From Lonsdalea populi (GTDB lineage: Bacteria > Pseudomonadota > Gammaproteobacteria > Enterobacterales > Enterobacteriaceae), in assembly GCF_015999465.1 (NCBI RefSeq), contig NZ_CP065534.1:3224001-3288000 (forward strand): DNA of 64,000 nt, read 5' to 3'. The position numbers and the translations under genes are program-made. Position 1 is the stretch's first letter. Every line of letters begins with the position of its first letter. The notes under the pieces were generated by a model. It was not told the DNA's origin and did no database searches. It saw nothing but the letters and a program-made list of their open reading frames with translations. Positions 42,407-52,000 of this stretch are shown here, piece by piece.

Positions 42407-42729
42407 AGTTTCGATGGTCTCGCGCTCACGTTCCGCGCTTTCGTGCGTCACAAATCCCCGATCAACATCCGTAGGCGATGAAAAGCGACAAGGGACCGGG
42501 CAACTTCCGCAACCTGTTTATGTACTCGCCGAACGGCAAAAAGGACGGCATTCAGATCATCCCGCTGCCCGAGGTGATCGCGAAAGATGAGCTTTTGGGC
42601 ATCAAGAACGTCAGCCGTGACGACATGATGGCCGCGCATCGTGTGCCGCCGCAGATGATGGGGATCATGCCCAGTAACGTGGGCGGCTTCGGGGATGTGG
42701 AAAAGGTGAGCTGGGTGTTTGTAAGGAAT
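42407..42729 (+). pseudogene. Third portal fragment with an internal deletion
   Basis: SFDGLALTFRAFVRHKSPIN matches portal codons about 56-78, then joins at AGGCGATGAAAAG to codons about 228 onward (GPGNFRNLFMYSPNGKKDG). The join is out of frame. The 3' end is cut by IS2-like element at 42730. Confidence 0.85.
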
Positions 42730-43938
42730 TGTAAGTATCCCGATAAAACGTCCCATTCACATTTAGAGATCTTCCGGCATACTGAATATGTCCCCATGAG
42801 GAGATCGCCATGCGTAAAGCCCGATTCACCGAACATCAGATCATCGCCGTTCTGAAGTCTGTCGAAGCTGGACGGACCGTCAAGGATGTGTGTCGCGAGG
42901 CCGCTATTTCTGAAGCCAGCTATTACAATTGGAAGGCGAAGTATAGCGGGATGGAAGCTGCAGATATTAAAAAGTTCAAAGATCTGGAGGAAGAGAACCG
43001 GCGGCTCAAACAGATGTTTGCCGATCTGAGCCTCGAAAACCGGGCACTGAAGGACGTCATAGAAAAAAAAGCTTCAAAGCCAGCGATAAAGCGTGAGTTT
43101 GTCAGCTATCTGACGACGCAGTTTACGATGAGCATACGCCAGGCATGCAGGACGTCATCGCTGAGCAGGACGGTGTTTCGTTATCAACCGGATACACGAC
43201 GTGATGAACCGGTGATCCAGAGCCTGACTGAGGCGGCTGAACGCTATCCTCGCTACGGCTTCAAGAAGCTATTTCAGGTTCTTCGCAGGCAGGGAAATAC
43301 CTGGAATCATAAGCGTGTACACCGGATTTACTGCCTGCTGAAACTGAATTTTCGTCGCAAAGGAAAACAACGACTGCCATTGCGTAATCCGGTTCCGCTG
43401 GCCACACCGGGAGCGGTGAACCAGAGTTGGTCCATTAATTTTATGCATGATGCGCTCGTCTGCGGCAGACGCTTCAGAACCTTCAACGTGGTGGATGATT
43501 TTAACCGTGAGGTGCTGGCGATAGAAATCGATCTGAATATCCCGGCTCAGCGTGTCGTCCGGGTACTGGATAGGATAGTGGCAAACCGCGGATATCCACT
43601 GAAGATACGGATGGGCAATGGGCCGGAATGAGTCTCACTGACTCTGGCACAGTGGGCTGAAGAGCATGGTGTGATGCTGGAGTTTATAAAGCCGGGTAAA
43701 CCAACGCAAAATGCTTTTATCGAACGCTTTAACCAGACATACCGGACAGAAATACTGGATTTTTACCTGTTCAGAACACTGAACGAGGCACGGGAAATCA
43801 CAGAGCGCTGGCTGACGGAATACAACAGCGAGCGGCCTCATGAATCCCTGAATAACCTGACACCGGAAGAGTACCGGCTAATGGCTGAAAAACCGGAACT
43901 CTCAAAAAATGCGTGGAACTAAAACGGGTGTGCTTACA
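42730..43938 (+). mobile_element. Second IS3-family element (defective)
   Basis: About 1209 bp, terminal inverted repeats TGTAAG... (42730) and ...CTTACA (43938). Inserted in the third portal fragment. Its transposase is inactivated. Confidence 0.8.
42810..43922 (+). pseudogene. Dead IS3-family transposase
   Basis: OrfA and OrfB parts are fused in one frame at an A8 run (near 43063), where related elements use a frameshift. The integrase domain has lost two of three DDE acids: the first is N in WSINFMHD and the second is G in RMGNGPE. A TGA at 43629-43631 follows NGPE. The third acid, E in IERFNQTYR, remains. At least three independent lesions. Confidence 0.85.
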
Positions 43939-43964
43939 ATTTGTTTGTTTTATAACCACTTATG

Positions 43965-44035
43965 ATGATCAATTTTTCGATTTTGATCGATAGCAGCGAT
44001 CCATCAGGCAATGCGTCTGCAGTCGCTTCGAAGCG
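43965..44035 (+). pseudogene. Third, degenerate copy of the invertase-like fragment
   Basis: Reads DDQFFDFDR-stop-QRSIRQC in the frame that in copies 1 and 2 reads DRFLDFDRYERSIVQA. Marks the right limit of recognisable phage DNA. Confidence 0.35.
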
Positions 44036-44496
44036 CATTGGCCGGGGGACGGCTAACTGGGCGTAGCACATTAATCAAGCTGAGGTGCCAAGCGTGCTTG
44101 ATCCGGACTTTACCCCACCAATGCGAACAACACCTAAACTCACCACGACGTTGCCGTAAAGAAAGAGTGAGAATGAAAATGTAGCGCGCAACCCTATGCC
44201 GTCCGTGTTAAATAAACATCTTCATAATAAGGAAAGAATAAACGAAATGGATAAGACAGGAAGTTTTCCGGCATAACGGAGAACAATACGAGCGTAGACT
44301 TGCGATGCATTAATGCCAGACATTGATTCATCACCTCCCTCATCTTATTTACTCAGGGTGTCCTTTGACACCTTACCCTTATTAACTGACTGATATACCT
44401 TAATTCACCATGAATTAAAAAACGGGGGTAAATAGGATAATTTATTCTATAGTCATCTAGACTCGTGAATATTACATCATCCAAGCAGAATAATTA

Positions 44497-44652
44497 ATGA
44501 CCGAGATTAACTATTTTTACTTCAATACTTCAACCAATAACATTCATCTATCCTATTCGGAGCAGAAAAGCCGCTACTCCACGGATAATAAGGAAAAAAT
44601 TGAGGGACTCATCACGCTAACCCCACACCAAAGCCAGTACTTTAAACCATAA
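44497..44652 (+). CDS. Possible 51-aa small protein
   Basis: ATG to TAA frame starting MTEINYFYFNTSTNNIHLSY, ending SQYFKP. Amino-acid use looks protein-like but the ribosome site is weak and I know no homologue. Confidence 0.25.
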   Translation: MTEINYFYFNTSTNNIHLSYSEQKSRYSTDNKEKIEGLITLTPHQSQYFKP

Positions 44653-44911
44653 AAGATAAAAAAAAAGCATATAAAATCAAAAATAAAGAAAAACACAATA
44701 TATTAAAATTAATTACCCTCTGAATTTGGCTTAGTACTCAAAGCACCTATAATTAAAATTAATATATCCAAACAAAATAGGAGAAGTCGGTAAGTTCATT
44801 CAACTAATAATGAATTCCTGGTTATTAATATTCTGCCATTTAATTGATTAACGTCTATCATCGCTTGCCACTATTAATAATAAGCGCTGTAAACTTCAAT
44901 CACCCTACCTA

Positions 44912-44942
44912 TATATGTCTCTTTATCTTAAGGACACATATA
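44912..44942 (+). promoter_or_regulatory. Inverted repeat in the csu leader
   Basis: TATATGTCTCT (44912-44922) and its near-complement (44932-44942), 9 of 11 pairs, 32 bases before the first ATG. Operator or leader hairpin. Confidence 0.4.
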
Positions 44943-44973
44943 AAGAAATGGTCATCTATGACTGAGGAATAAT

Positions 44974-45531
44974 ATGAAAACAGTTCGTTCACTTGCTCTT
45001 TCCCTATTGAGCACCGCGCTAACCCTGTCTTTTGTTGCCGCTGCTCATGCGGCTACCGGGTCACTGACCGGCGAGATTGGCGTTCAACTGACCATTGGGG
45101 AAGGCTGTACGGTTTCCAATAACAATTCATCCAGTGGGGCGAACGAATGGGGAACCTTGAACTTTGGTGAATACGCCGACCTGACCAACGCCGTTAACGG
45201 TACCGTTATCGGCAAAGATGGCAGCAGCACAGTATCCATCACCTGCAGTAATGGCCTGTCTCCTTCTCTGGCTTTGGATGGCGGTTTATACGGTACTTCC
45301 TCCGTTCGTAATTTGTCATCCAACGGTGGCAGCACCGTGATCCCTTACCACCTGTATTCAGACAGCAGCCGTAGTTCCGAAATCGCGATCAATGGCTCTC
45401 TGTCTCTGAATGCCGACGGTAGCGCGCAGAACATCCCGATTTATGGCCGTATTTCTCCGGCGGACCAGTCCACGACCGCCCCTGCATCCGGTACTTATAC
45501 AGATATCGTAACCGCCACACTGTCCTGGTAG
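44974..45531 (+). CDS. Csu-type pilus major subunit (spore coat U domain)
   Basis: A 185-aa secreted pilin (CsuA/B-like). The signal peptide ends at AHAA. The SCPU domain follows, with two cysteines (GEGCTV, ITCSNG) and the C-terminal beta strand motif GTYTDIVTATLSW used for donor-strand exchange. GAGGA ribosome site. First gene of the five-gene operon. Confidence 0.9.
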   Translation: MKTVRSLALSLLSTALTLSFVAAAHAATGSLTGEIGVQLTIGEGCTVSNNNSSSGANEWGTLNFGEYADLTNAVNGTVIGKDGSSTVSITCSNGLSPSLALDGGLYGTSSVRNLSSNGGSTVIPYHLYSDSSRSSEIAINGSLSLNADGSAQNIPIYGRISPADQSTTAPASGTYTDIVTATLSW

Positions 45532-45555
45532 AGCAGGCAATCAGGGAGAAACGCA

Positions 45556-46113
45556 TTGAGGTTCGTTATTAAGGCGGGTTTGGTGAAGCGCTTATGGCAG
45601 TGGATGCCGATCTTCGCCAGCCTGCTCGTCTCTCCATGTACTTCGGCAAGCAGCGTCAGCAAGCAGTTTACGGTAGCGGCAATCATCAACAGCGGCTGCG
45701 TCTTCGGCAATAGCGCCAGAAGTACGGCATCCCATTTAGGCACCTTGAACTTTGGCGAGAAGGCCTTTTTGGACAGCAACGTTGATGTTACCAGTACCAG
45801 CGGTGGCAGCTCCATTGTCGTGACATGCACACCCGGGCTCGCCATCAGTATTGCTATGGACTATGGGGTGAATGGCGGAAGCAGCTCGTCCCGCTACATG
45901 GCAAGAAATAACAGTAGCGACACCATCGCCTACCAGCTCTATCAAGATGCCGGACGCAGCATCGTCTGGGGAACGGGTTCTCTGGCCTATGGTGTTTCTT
46001 CTTTTCCCACCGGTACGCAAACTTATCCAGTCTATGGCCGTCTGTTTTCGTCCAACATCCAACCTTCGGCAGGCACGTATACAGACACAGTCACAGTCAC
46101 ACTTACTTATTGA
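45556..46113 (+). CDS. Csu-type pilus minor subunit (spore coat U domain)
   Basis: A 185-aa second SCPU pilin. A TTG start is chosen because AGGGAG lies seven bases upstream and it gives a full signal peptide (KRLWQWMPIFASLLVSPCTS). It has the same SCPU cysteines and ends GTYTDTVTVTLTY. Probably an adaptor or minor subunit (CsuA/CsuB position). Confidence 0.85.
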   Translation: MRFVIKAGLVKRLWQWMPIFASLLVSPCTSASSVSKQFTVAAIINSGCVFGNSARSTASHLGTLNFGEKAFLDSNVDVTSTSGGSSIVVTCTPGLAISIAMDYGVNGGSSSSRYMARNNSSDTIAYQLYQDAGRSIVWGTGSLAYGVSSFPTGTQTYPVYGRLFSSNIQPSAGTYTDTVTVTLTY

Positions 46114-46127
46114 AATTACCCAATAAA

Positions 46128-46916
46128 ATGGAAAAAATACTCACAAAATGGCATTTGACGCTCTTTGCAACTTTGCTCGGTTTATTCACCGCTTCCGCCC
46201 TGGCGGCCAGCTCGGTTCTGGTGTGGCCGATTTATCAGGTCATCGAGTCGGATGAAAAGGGATCCGCCCTGTGGCTGGAAAACCGCGGTTCAACGCCAGT
46301 GACGCTGCAGATCCGCGTCTTGGCCTGGCAGCAGCAGGACGGCAAGGATCGCTACGCGAATCAGACCGATGCTATCGCCAGCCCACCTTTCGCCACCGTA
46401 CCGCCGAATCAGCGTCAGATGATCCGGCTGATGAAAACGATCCCCATCGCGCCGCAAAGCGAACGCGCCTATCGCATCGTGATCGATGAAATCCCAACGC
46501 TCAACACCGCCGATAAAACGCAATCCGGGCTGAAGCTGCAGATGCGCTATTTGCTGCCGTTGTTTATGACGGGCGACGGTATCGCGCTCAAACCGCCGAA
46601 AAATAAACATTCGGACGATTCGATGTTAACCCACCCCTTACTCAGTTGGCGCCTGATCCGCAACGGTGAGCAGACAGAGCTTGCCATCAAAAACAGCGGC
46701 ATCGTCCATGCACGGCTGAGCAATGCCTTCTTTGGCGATAAGCCGCGCGCGACCAAATCGTCAATTTCGCTGGCTCAGGGTTTTTTTGCTTATGTTCTGC
46801 CGGGGCAGGAAGTCCGCTGGCCGCTGCCTGTGAATAAACGCCCTGTAATGCAGAGCCATCTCTACGCTCAATTAGCCGATAACCATCCGCCAACGCTCAT
46901 CAGCCCCGCGCCTTAA
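46128..46916 (+). CDS. Pilus chaperone (CsuC-like)
   Basis: A 262-aa PapD-like periplasmic chaperone with signal peptide (LFATLLGLFTASALAASSVL). Chaperone strand residues include NRGSTPVTLQIRVLAWQ and PPNQRQMIRLM. It donates a strand to SCPU subunits until they reach the usher. ATG chosen; an in-frame TTG 18 bases earlier overlaps the previous stop. Confidence 0.9.
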   Translation: MEKILTKWHLTLFATLLGLFTASALAASSVLVWPIYQVIESDEKGSALWLENRGSTPVTLQIRVLAWQQQDGKDRYANQTDAIASPPFATVPPNQRQMIRLMKTIPIAPQSERAYRIVIDEIPTLNTADKTQSGLKLQMRYLLPLFMTGDGIALKPPKNKHSDDSMLTHPLLSWRLIRNGEQTELAIKNSGIVHARLSNAFFGDKPRATKSSISLAQGFFAYVLPGQEVRWPLPVNKRPVMQSHLYAQLADNHPPTLISPAP

Positions 46917-46928
46917 TGAGGGAAAAGA

Positions 46929-49337
46929 ATGCTTATTTTATGCCATGGATATTGGCTGCGGCGCTATATCGGGGTCATCCCCCTGCTCGTTGTCGCGTAT
47001 GGCGATCCGGCTGCTGCTGCGGAAGAGTATGGCGATTTACCCAAACCACCTCAGACTGCGCCCACCGTCGAGAACACCACGTATTACCTGACGTTGATAG
47101 TGAACGGCGTCTCAGATCGACAGGTGGTTCCGGTGCAATACAATCGCGGACACTTCTTGGTGGAATCGGGCGTTTTAGCCAAAAGCCACATCCGTATCGG
47201 GACGCAACGTTCCGGCTGGGTCGACGTCAACACGCTCCCCAGGGTGAAGGTTTACTATGACTCCGGCAATCAGTCATTGAATCTGACCGTTCCACTGGAA
47301 TGGCTGCCAGAGCAGTCGGCCAACAGCGGGGAGATGGTCAAGGCGACGGAAGCACAGAGCACGCCCGGCCTGGCGTTTAACTACGATGCGTATTACTTCA
47401 AGGGCTATCAATCCTCACAAAGCCTGACCACCTGGCTGGAACAGCGGCTGTTCAACGATTACGCCCTTATTTCCAATACGGGGACCTACTCACACTATTT
47501 CAGTAACGATCAAGACGGCAACCGTAACAAAGGGTATCTGCGTTACGACACCTTCTGGCGTTACAATGATATCGACGATATGCACACCTTTCAGGCGGGC
47601 GATTTCATCAGTAATTCGCTGACCTGGAGCAATTCAGTACGTATGGGAGGCGTGCGGTTTAGCCGCGATTTCGCAGTACGTCCGGATATCGTCACCTACC
47701 CGCTGATTCAGTACGCCGGGGCAAACCCGTTACCGAGTACGGTCGATCTGTTTATCAATGGCTACAAGGCCAGCAGTGCCTCGCTGAATTCCGGTCCTTT
47801 CACGCTCACCAACGTGCCCTATATCAATGGCGCGGGCGAAGCGACGGTCATCACGACCGATGCGCTGGGACGGCAGGTATCCACCAGCGTCCCCTTTTAC
47901 GTGTCTAACGCCTTGCTGCGTAAAGGATTAGATGACTTCGATGTGTCTCTCGGCGTTTTGCGCCGCAACTACGGCGTGAAAGATGCGGATTATGGCCAGG
48001 CGGCGGCCAGCGGCATTTATCGTCGCGGCCTGACTAACTGGCTGACGCTGTCAAGTCATCTGGAAACCTCCGAAAATCTGTTGCTCGGCGGTGTGGGCGG
48101 CGATCTCGCCATCGGCCACTGGGGCACGCTGAGCAGCGCCTACAGCCATAGTCAGGATAACGGTCAGGGCGAGCAGTTCGTCGTGGGCTACTCCTACTAC
48201 GCGAATACGATGGGGATTGCGGCTCAGCATGCCGAACGCAGCAAAAACTACCAGGATTTGAGCGTCGCCTCCAGCGGCGGCCACCTCAGCAAACAGTCCG
48301 ATCAGATAACCTTCAGTACGACGCCTTTTGGACGCGGTAACGGTACGCTGGGGCTTGGCTACTTCGATATCCTCGCTTATGACGATACTCGAACTCGTCT
48401 GTCCAACCTCTCCTACAGCTGGTCGATTTGGGACAAGGCCAGCATGTATTTCTCATTAAATAAGAACATCGGGAGTCACGGCTACGGCGCGCTACTGCAA
48501 ATGATCGTGCCTCTGGACAACGGCATATCCGCTACCGCCAGCGTGCAGAAAAACTCGGTGGGCGAGTATACCGAACGCGTGTCGATGACGCGCACCACGC
48601 CGACAGAAGGCGGGCTGGGCTGGAACGTCGCCTACTCGGGCGGCGACAGCCACGACCAGCAGGCCAGCCTCACCTGGAAAACACAGCGGGCGACCTATCA
48701 GACGGGCATGTACGGTGCGGCCTCGGCTTACAACTACTGGGGCGATCTCAGCGGTTCAGTGCTGTATATGGACAACACGTTTTTCGCGGCCAATAAGATT
48801 AACGACGCCTTTATCGTCGTCAGCACCGACGGCTATCCCGATGTTCCGGTCAAATATGAAAACCAGCAGGTTGGCACGACCAGCAATACCGGTCACATCC
48901 TGGTGCCCTGGGTCAGCGCCTATTATCCGGCCCGCGTCGAAATCGATACGCTGGATCTCCCTTTAGGCATTGATGCCCCCGAGACGGAACGACGCATCGC
49001 GGTGAAGGAAGGCAGCGGCGCGCTGGTGAGATTCAGCGTCCGGCAGGTGCATTCGGTCAACCTTAATCTGGTGGACGACAAGAAAGCGGCGCTACCAGTG
49101 GGCTCTTACGTCACGGATACCGTCAGCGCAAAAACCGCCATCGTCGGCTATGACGGTCAGGTGTTTATGGAACAGGTCACGCCGCACATCAAACTTCTTG
49201 TTCAACGGTCAGACAGCGGTACTTGTGAAGTAAATATCGATTTACCGGATAACAAGCCGGGCATCGCCATTCTAGGAGAGAAAGTGTGTACAGCTACGGA
49301 AACCAGGGCGGATACCGCGCCCTCGAAGGATCAATAA
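46929..49337 (+). CDS. Outer-membrane usher (CsuD-like)
   Basis: An 802-aa usher of the archaic (alpha/Csu) class. Signal peptide, N-terminal chaperone-binding domain, beta-barrel with the plug region, and C-terminal domains with a Cys near SGTCEVN and another near EKVCTA. AGGGA lies seven bases before ATG. It assembles and secretes the pilus. Confidence 0.93.
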   Translation: MLILCHGYWLRRYIGVIPLLVVAYGDPAAAAEEYGDLPKPPQTAPTVENTTYYLTLIVNGVSDRQVVPVQYNRGHFLVESGVLAKSHIRIGTQRSGWVDVNTLPRVKVYYDSGNQSLNLTVPLEWLPEQSANSGEMVKATEAQSTPGLAFNYDAYYFKGYQSSQSLTTWLEQRLFNDYALISNTGTYSHYFSNDQDGNRNKGYLRYDTFWRYNDIDDMHTFQAGDFISNSLTWSNSVRMGGVRFSRDFAVRPDIVTYPLIQYAGANPLPSTVDLFINGYKASSASLNSGPFTLTNVPYINGAGEATVITTDALGRQVSTSVPFYVSNALLRKGLDDFDVSLGVLRRNYGVKDADYGQAAASGIYRRGLTNWLTLSSHLETSENLLLGGVGGDLAIGHWGTLSSAYSHSQDNGQGEQFVVGYSYYANTMGIAAQHAERSKNYQDLSVASSGGHLSKQSDQITFSTTPFGRGNGTLGLGYFDILAYDDTRTRLSNLSYSWSIWDKASMYFSLNKNIGSHGYGALLQMIVPLDNGISATASVQKNSVGEYTERVSMTRTTPTEGGLGWNVAYSGGDSHDQQASLTWKTQRATYQTGMYGAASAYNYWGDLSGSVLYMDNTFFAANKINDAFIVVSTDGYPDVPVKYENQQVGTTSNTGHILVPWVSAYYPARVEIDTLDLPLGIDAPETERRIAVKEGSGALVRFSVRQVHSVNLNLVDDKKAALPVGSYVTDTVSAKTAIVGYDGQVFMEQVTPHIKLLVQRSDSGTCEVNIDLPDNKPGIAILGEKVCTATETRADTAPSKDQ

Positions 49338-49338
49338 T

Positions 49339-50289
49339 ATGATTTTTTTTCGGTTATTTATGATACTGCTTTTAGGGATGTCGAGCCTGTCCACCGCCTA
49401 TGCTGGCTGTAGCTCGTCGTCCAGCAGCTCGTCATTCGGCTCAATCAGTTCGTTTACGCTCGCCGGCACCGCGCAAACGGTGCAATCCGGCAGCGGGTTC
49501 ACCTGCTCCGGCAGCCTGCTATCATTGATCAGCACCAACACTGTGACCGCTACCATTGCGTCAACCACCAACGCTTCCGGCGCCACGCCGCGGTTGTATA
49601 ATGCCAGTACCGGTGAATACATCCCCTACACCATTTGCAAGGACTCCGGCTGCAGCACCACCTACCCGATTGGGGATACCATCAAATGGAGCAGCACCAC
49701 ACTGCTCGGGTTGTTGGGACTATTCAACTCCAGCGATGGGTCGTTGCCCGTCTATCTGAGGACGTCGACAGGTACCAATGTGGCCGCCGGCACCTATACC
49801 GACAACATCACGCTATCCTGGTACTACAAAATCTGTTTTGTCGGGGTATTGGGCATCTGCGCCTACACCACAGGGACAGACACCTCGGTCGTCCCAGTAT
49901 CCATGGTCGTCACCAACGACTGCTATATCGACAGCGCGCCGGACGTTAACTTCGGCACCCAGGCGCTTCCCAGCAGTTTTTCCGCCGTCAGCAATGCGCT
50001 CAGCGTGCAGTGTACGCGCAACGCCACCTACTCCGTCGACCTCACCAGCCTCAATGCCGGCAGCAGTAGTTGGCGGCAAATGAACGCACTTATTAATGGC
50101 TCCACCTACTCTTTGCAATATCAGTTCTACCGATCAGATGGCACCGCGTGGACCAGCGATAACGATTACGGCGCCACAGGTTCGGGGAATTCGCAAAGCA
50201 TCAGCTACACCGCGAAGATCAACCCAAATCAGGACAATGTACCGGCAGGATCCTACAGCGATACGGTAACCGTTACCGTAACCTATTAG
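49339..50289 (+). CDS. Pilus tip subunit/adhesin (CsuE-like, two SCPU domains)
   Basis: A 316-aa protein with a signal peptide (residues 1-22), then a Ser-rich stretch and two SCPU domains, the second beginning NDCYIDSAPDVNFGTQ and ending in the strand DTVTVTVTY. Two-domain SCPU proteins at the operon end are CsuE-type tip adhesins, which in Acinetobacter bind hydrophobic surfaces. Confidence 0.88.
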   Translation: MIFFRLFMILLLGMSSLSTAYAGCSSSSSSSSFGSISSFTLAGTAQTVQSGSGFTCSGSLLSLISTNTVTATIASTTNASGATPRLYNASTGEYIPYTICKDSGCSTTYPIGDTIKWSSTTLLGLLGLFNSSDGSLPVYLRTSTGTNVAAGTYTDNITLSWYYKICFVGVLGICAYTTGTDTSVVPVSMVVTNDCYIDSAPDVNFGTQALPSSFSAVSNALSVQCTRNATYSVDLTSLNAGSSSWRQMNALINGSTYSLQYQFYRSDGTAWTSDNDYGATGSGNSQSISYTAKINPNQDNVPAGSYSDTVTVTVTY

Positions 50290-50291
50290 CC

Positions 50292-50330
50292 GGGCAAAGA
50301 CAGGCGGACCGGACCCGGTCTGCCTTGCCC
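50292..50330. terminator. Convergent terminator-like hairpin
   Basis: GGGCAA...GGCGGACCG pairs with CGGTCTGCC...TTGCCC between the convergent csu operon and the DUF305 gene. Confidence 0.55.
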
Positions 50331-50337
50331 TGATTAA

Positions 50338-50703
50338 CTATTGACCCGGGTGCTGCTTCAGCCATTTTTGCATCTGTTCAATTTCAGGCTGCTGCGCTTT
50401 GATAATAGCTTCTGCCAATTTACGCAGCTCGGGATCTTTGCCGAATCGCAGCTGTGTCTTCGCCATCGCAATCGCGCCCTGATGGTGCGCGATCATACCT
50501 TGCGCAAAGGCGACGTCGGGATTCTGACTCGACATGTTTTTCGTCATATCGCGATGCATGTTTTCCGTATCTTGCTGATAAGCCTGCTCGAAATCCGCTG
50601 AATTGGTGGTCTTATGGTTTCCATCGTGAGTGCTTTCAGCCGCCAGCACGCTTAATGGAGCCAGAAGAAAACCAACTAACAGCCAGTGACGATGCTTCAT
50701 CAT
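50338..50703 (-). CDS. DUF305 periplasmic protein
   Basis: A 121-aa secreted protein with signal peptide (LLVGFLLAPLSVLAAEST). The DUF305 core is MIAHHQGAIAMAKTQLRFG and later IKAQQPEIEQMQKWL; His and Met residues suggest metal binding. Such proteins (CopM-type) are linked to copper tolerance; the role here is inferred. Confidence 0.85.
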   Translation of the reverse strand: MMKHRHWLLVGFLLAPLSVLAAESTHDGNHKTTNSADFEQAYQQDTENMHRDMTKNMSSQNPDVAFAQGMIAHHQGAIAMAKTQLRFGKDPELRKLAEAIIKAQQPEIEQMQKWLKQHPGQ

Positions 50704-50839
50704 CGATTACCTCATCATGGTGGGGGGAAGAGAAAACATACCCTTTTGATCGGGGGAAAGGTCAAGACTCACCGCAAGAAAATGCCGATGGAGGAGCGTA
50801 AAACCGTCGTCACACGGAGAAAGCATGGAACGACAGCCG

Positions 50840-50882
50840 ATAAAAAACCGCCGAGTGACGGACAGAGTCACTCCGGCGGTTA
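50840..50882 (-). terminator. Terminator of the Spy-like gene
   Basis: Strong stem AACCGCCGAGTGAC / GTCACTCCGGCGGTT with a leftward T-run. Confidence 0.85.
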
Positions 50883-50894
50883 ACAAGCCGATGA

Positions 50895-51386
50895 TTATTG
50901 CTCGGCTTTAGGCGTGTGATCGGGCTTAGGCGCGTGTTCGCCTTTGGCCAGACGCTTTTCAAAGTTCGCGTTGAACTGTTTTTTCTGTTCCGGCGTCAGC
51001 ACGTTGTAAATCTTATTCTGCGTTTCGAGATGTTTCAGCATGCGCGCCTTGCCGGCCTCTTCCATTTTGTCGACCAGGCTTTCGGCTTTGGCCGCGTCAA
51101 AACTGTCGGCGGCGATGACGTTATGCATTGCGGTGCGGTCTTCCGGCGCTGGGCGAGGCACATCTTTACGAGCGGTCTCCATGATATCTTGAATTTTCTG
51201 TTTCTGGTCTGCGGTCAGGTTCAGGCCTTTGAACATCATGCCATGTTCCATCCCTTCGCCCGGTCCATGATGCTTCATCATTTGCTCGCCATGCGGCATC
51301 GCTGGTTTGCTGTCCTGTGCGTTAGCAGAGCCAGCCGCGCCGAAAGCCAGCGCGGAAGCAATCACGATAGCGGTTAATTTAGACAT
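50895..51386 (-). CDS. Spy/CpxP-family periplasmic chaperone
   Basis: A 163-aa secreted protein with signal peptide (IVIASALAFGAAGSANA). Two LTxxQ motifs are visible (LTADQKQKI, LTPEQKKQF) plus a His/Met-rich N-terminal segment. Spy and CpxP act as ATP-independent chaperones or envelope-stress regulators. Which of the two cannot be settled; the Cpx/Bae-responsive promoter was not checked. Confidence 0.85.
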   Translation of the reverse strand: MSKLTAIVIASALAFGAAGSANAQDSKPAMPHGEQMMKHHGPGEGMEHGMMFKGLNLTADQKQKIQDIMETARKDVPRPAPEDRTAMHNVIAADSFDAAKAESLVDKMEEAGKARMLKHLETQNKIYNVLTPEQKKQFNANFEKRLAKGEHAPKPDHTPKAEQ

Positions 51387-51619
51387 AAACTTCCCTCATA
51401 TATGGTTTATCAGCATGAATGCTGTTTATCATTCGTTCTCAGGGATGAGTATAGGTCACAGAATTTAAGATAGTGAGAGTAAGGGTAAAGCTTTGAAAGG
51501 ACAACGGGCGAGAATATCGCCATTTGTGGGCAAAGTGACAATATTACGTAAGCAAACATAGAAACTAGCAGGACGGCGAGGAGATAAAGGAGAGCGACTC
51601 ATGCCTCTCCTTTCATCTG

Positions 51620-51916
51620 TCAGGGCAAAGACTGGCAGAACGCCTCTGCATCTTTGGCCAGCGCATCAATATGGGCACGGATAACATTGACCTTCTGCAG
51701 CAGAGGGTTTCTTTCCGGCGAAGCGCTAACGGAATTCATCCGCGTCACCAGCGTCTCTATTTGGTCTCTCAGTTCCGCTTCCTGCTCCCGGGCCAGCGTC
51801 AACTGCACATTGAGCTGATGAACGTGCTCGTGCCAGCGCTGCTGTTGTTGCCGCACGCTGGATTCCAGCGCCTGCAGCGCACTGTCCAGCCGCGCTTCCC
51901 ACTCATCAATACACAT
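51620..51916 (-). CDS. Small coiled-coil protein, unknown
   Basis: A 98-aa cytoplasmic protein, almost all heptad-like helix (LQALESSVRQQQQRWHEHVH; LTLAREQEAELRDQIETLVT). No known family. It stands alone between the Spy-like gene and rlmG with good spacing; likely real from its composition. Confidence 0.6.
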   Translation of the reverse strand: MCIDEWEARLDSALQALESSVRQQQQRWHEHVHQLNVQLTLAREQEAELRDQIETLVTRMNSVSASPERNPLLQKVNVIRAHIDALAKDAEAFCQSLP

Positions 51917-52000
51917 AGAGATTCCTTTGCCTGACTATCCAGCGAATTATAATGACAGTCTCACTTGACCACAAATCGCCCCCTTCAGACTCAAACTACG

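Larger units (their letters stand above)
44036..44973. other. Long leader/intergenic region before the pilus operon
   Basis: About 940 bases with no clear gene except a 51-codon frame at 44497. The second half is very AT-rich (44430-44760), like regulatory DNA bound by H-NS. It should contain the operon promoter. Confidence 0.5.
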
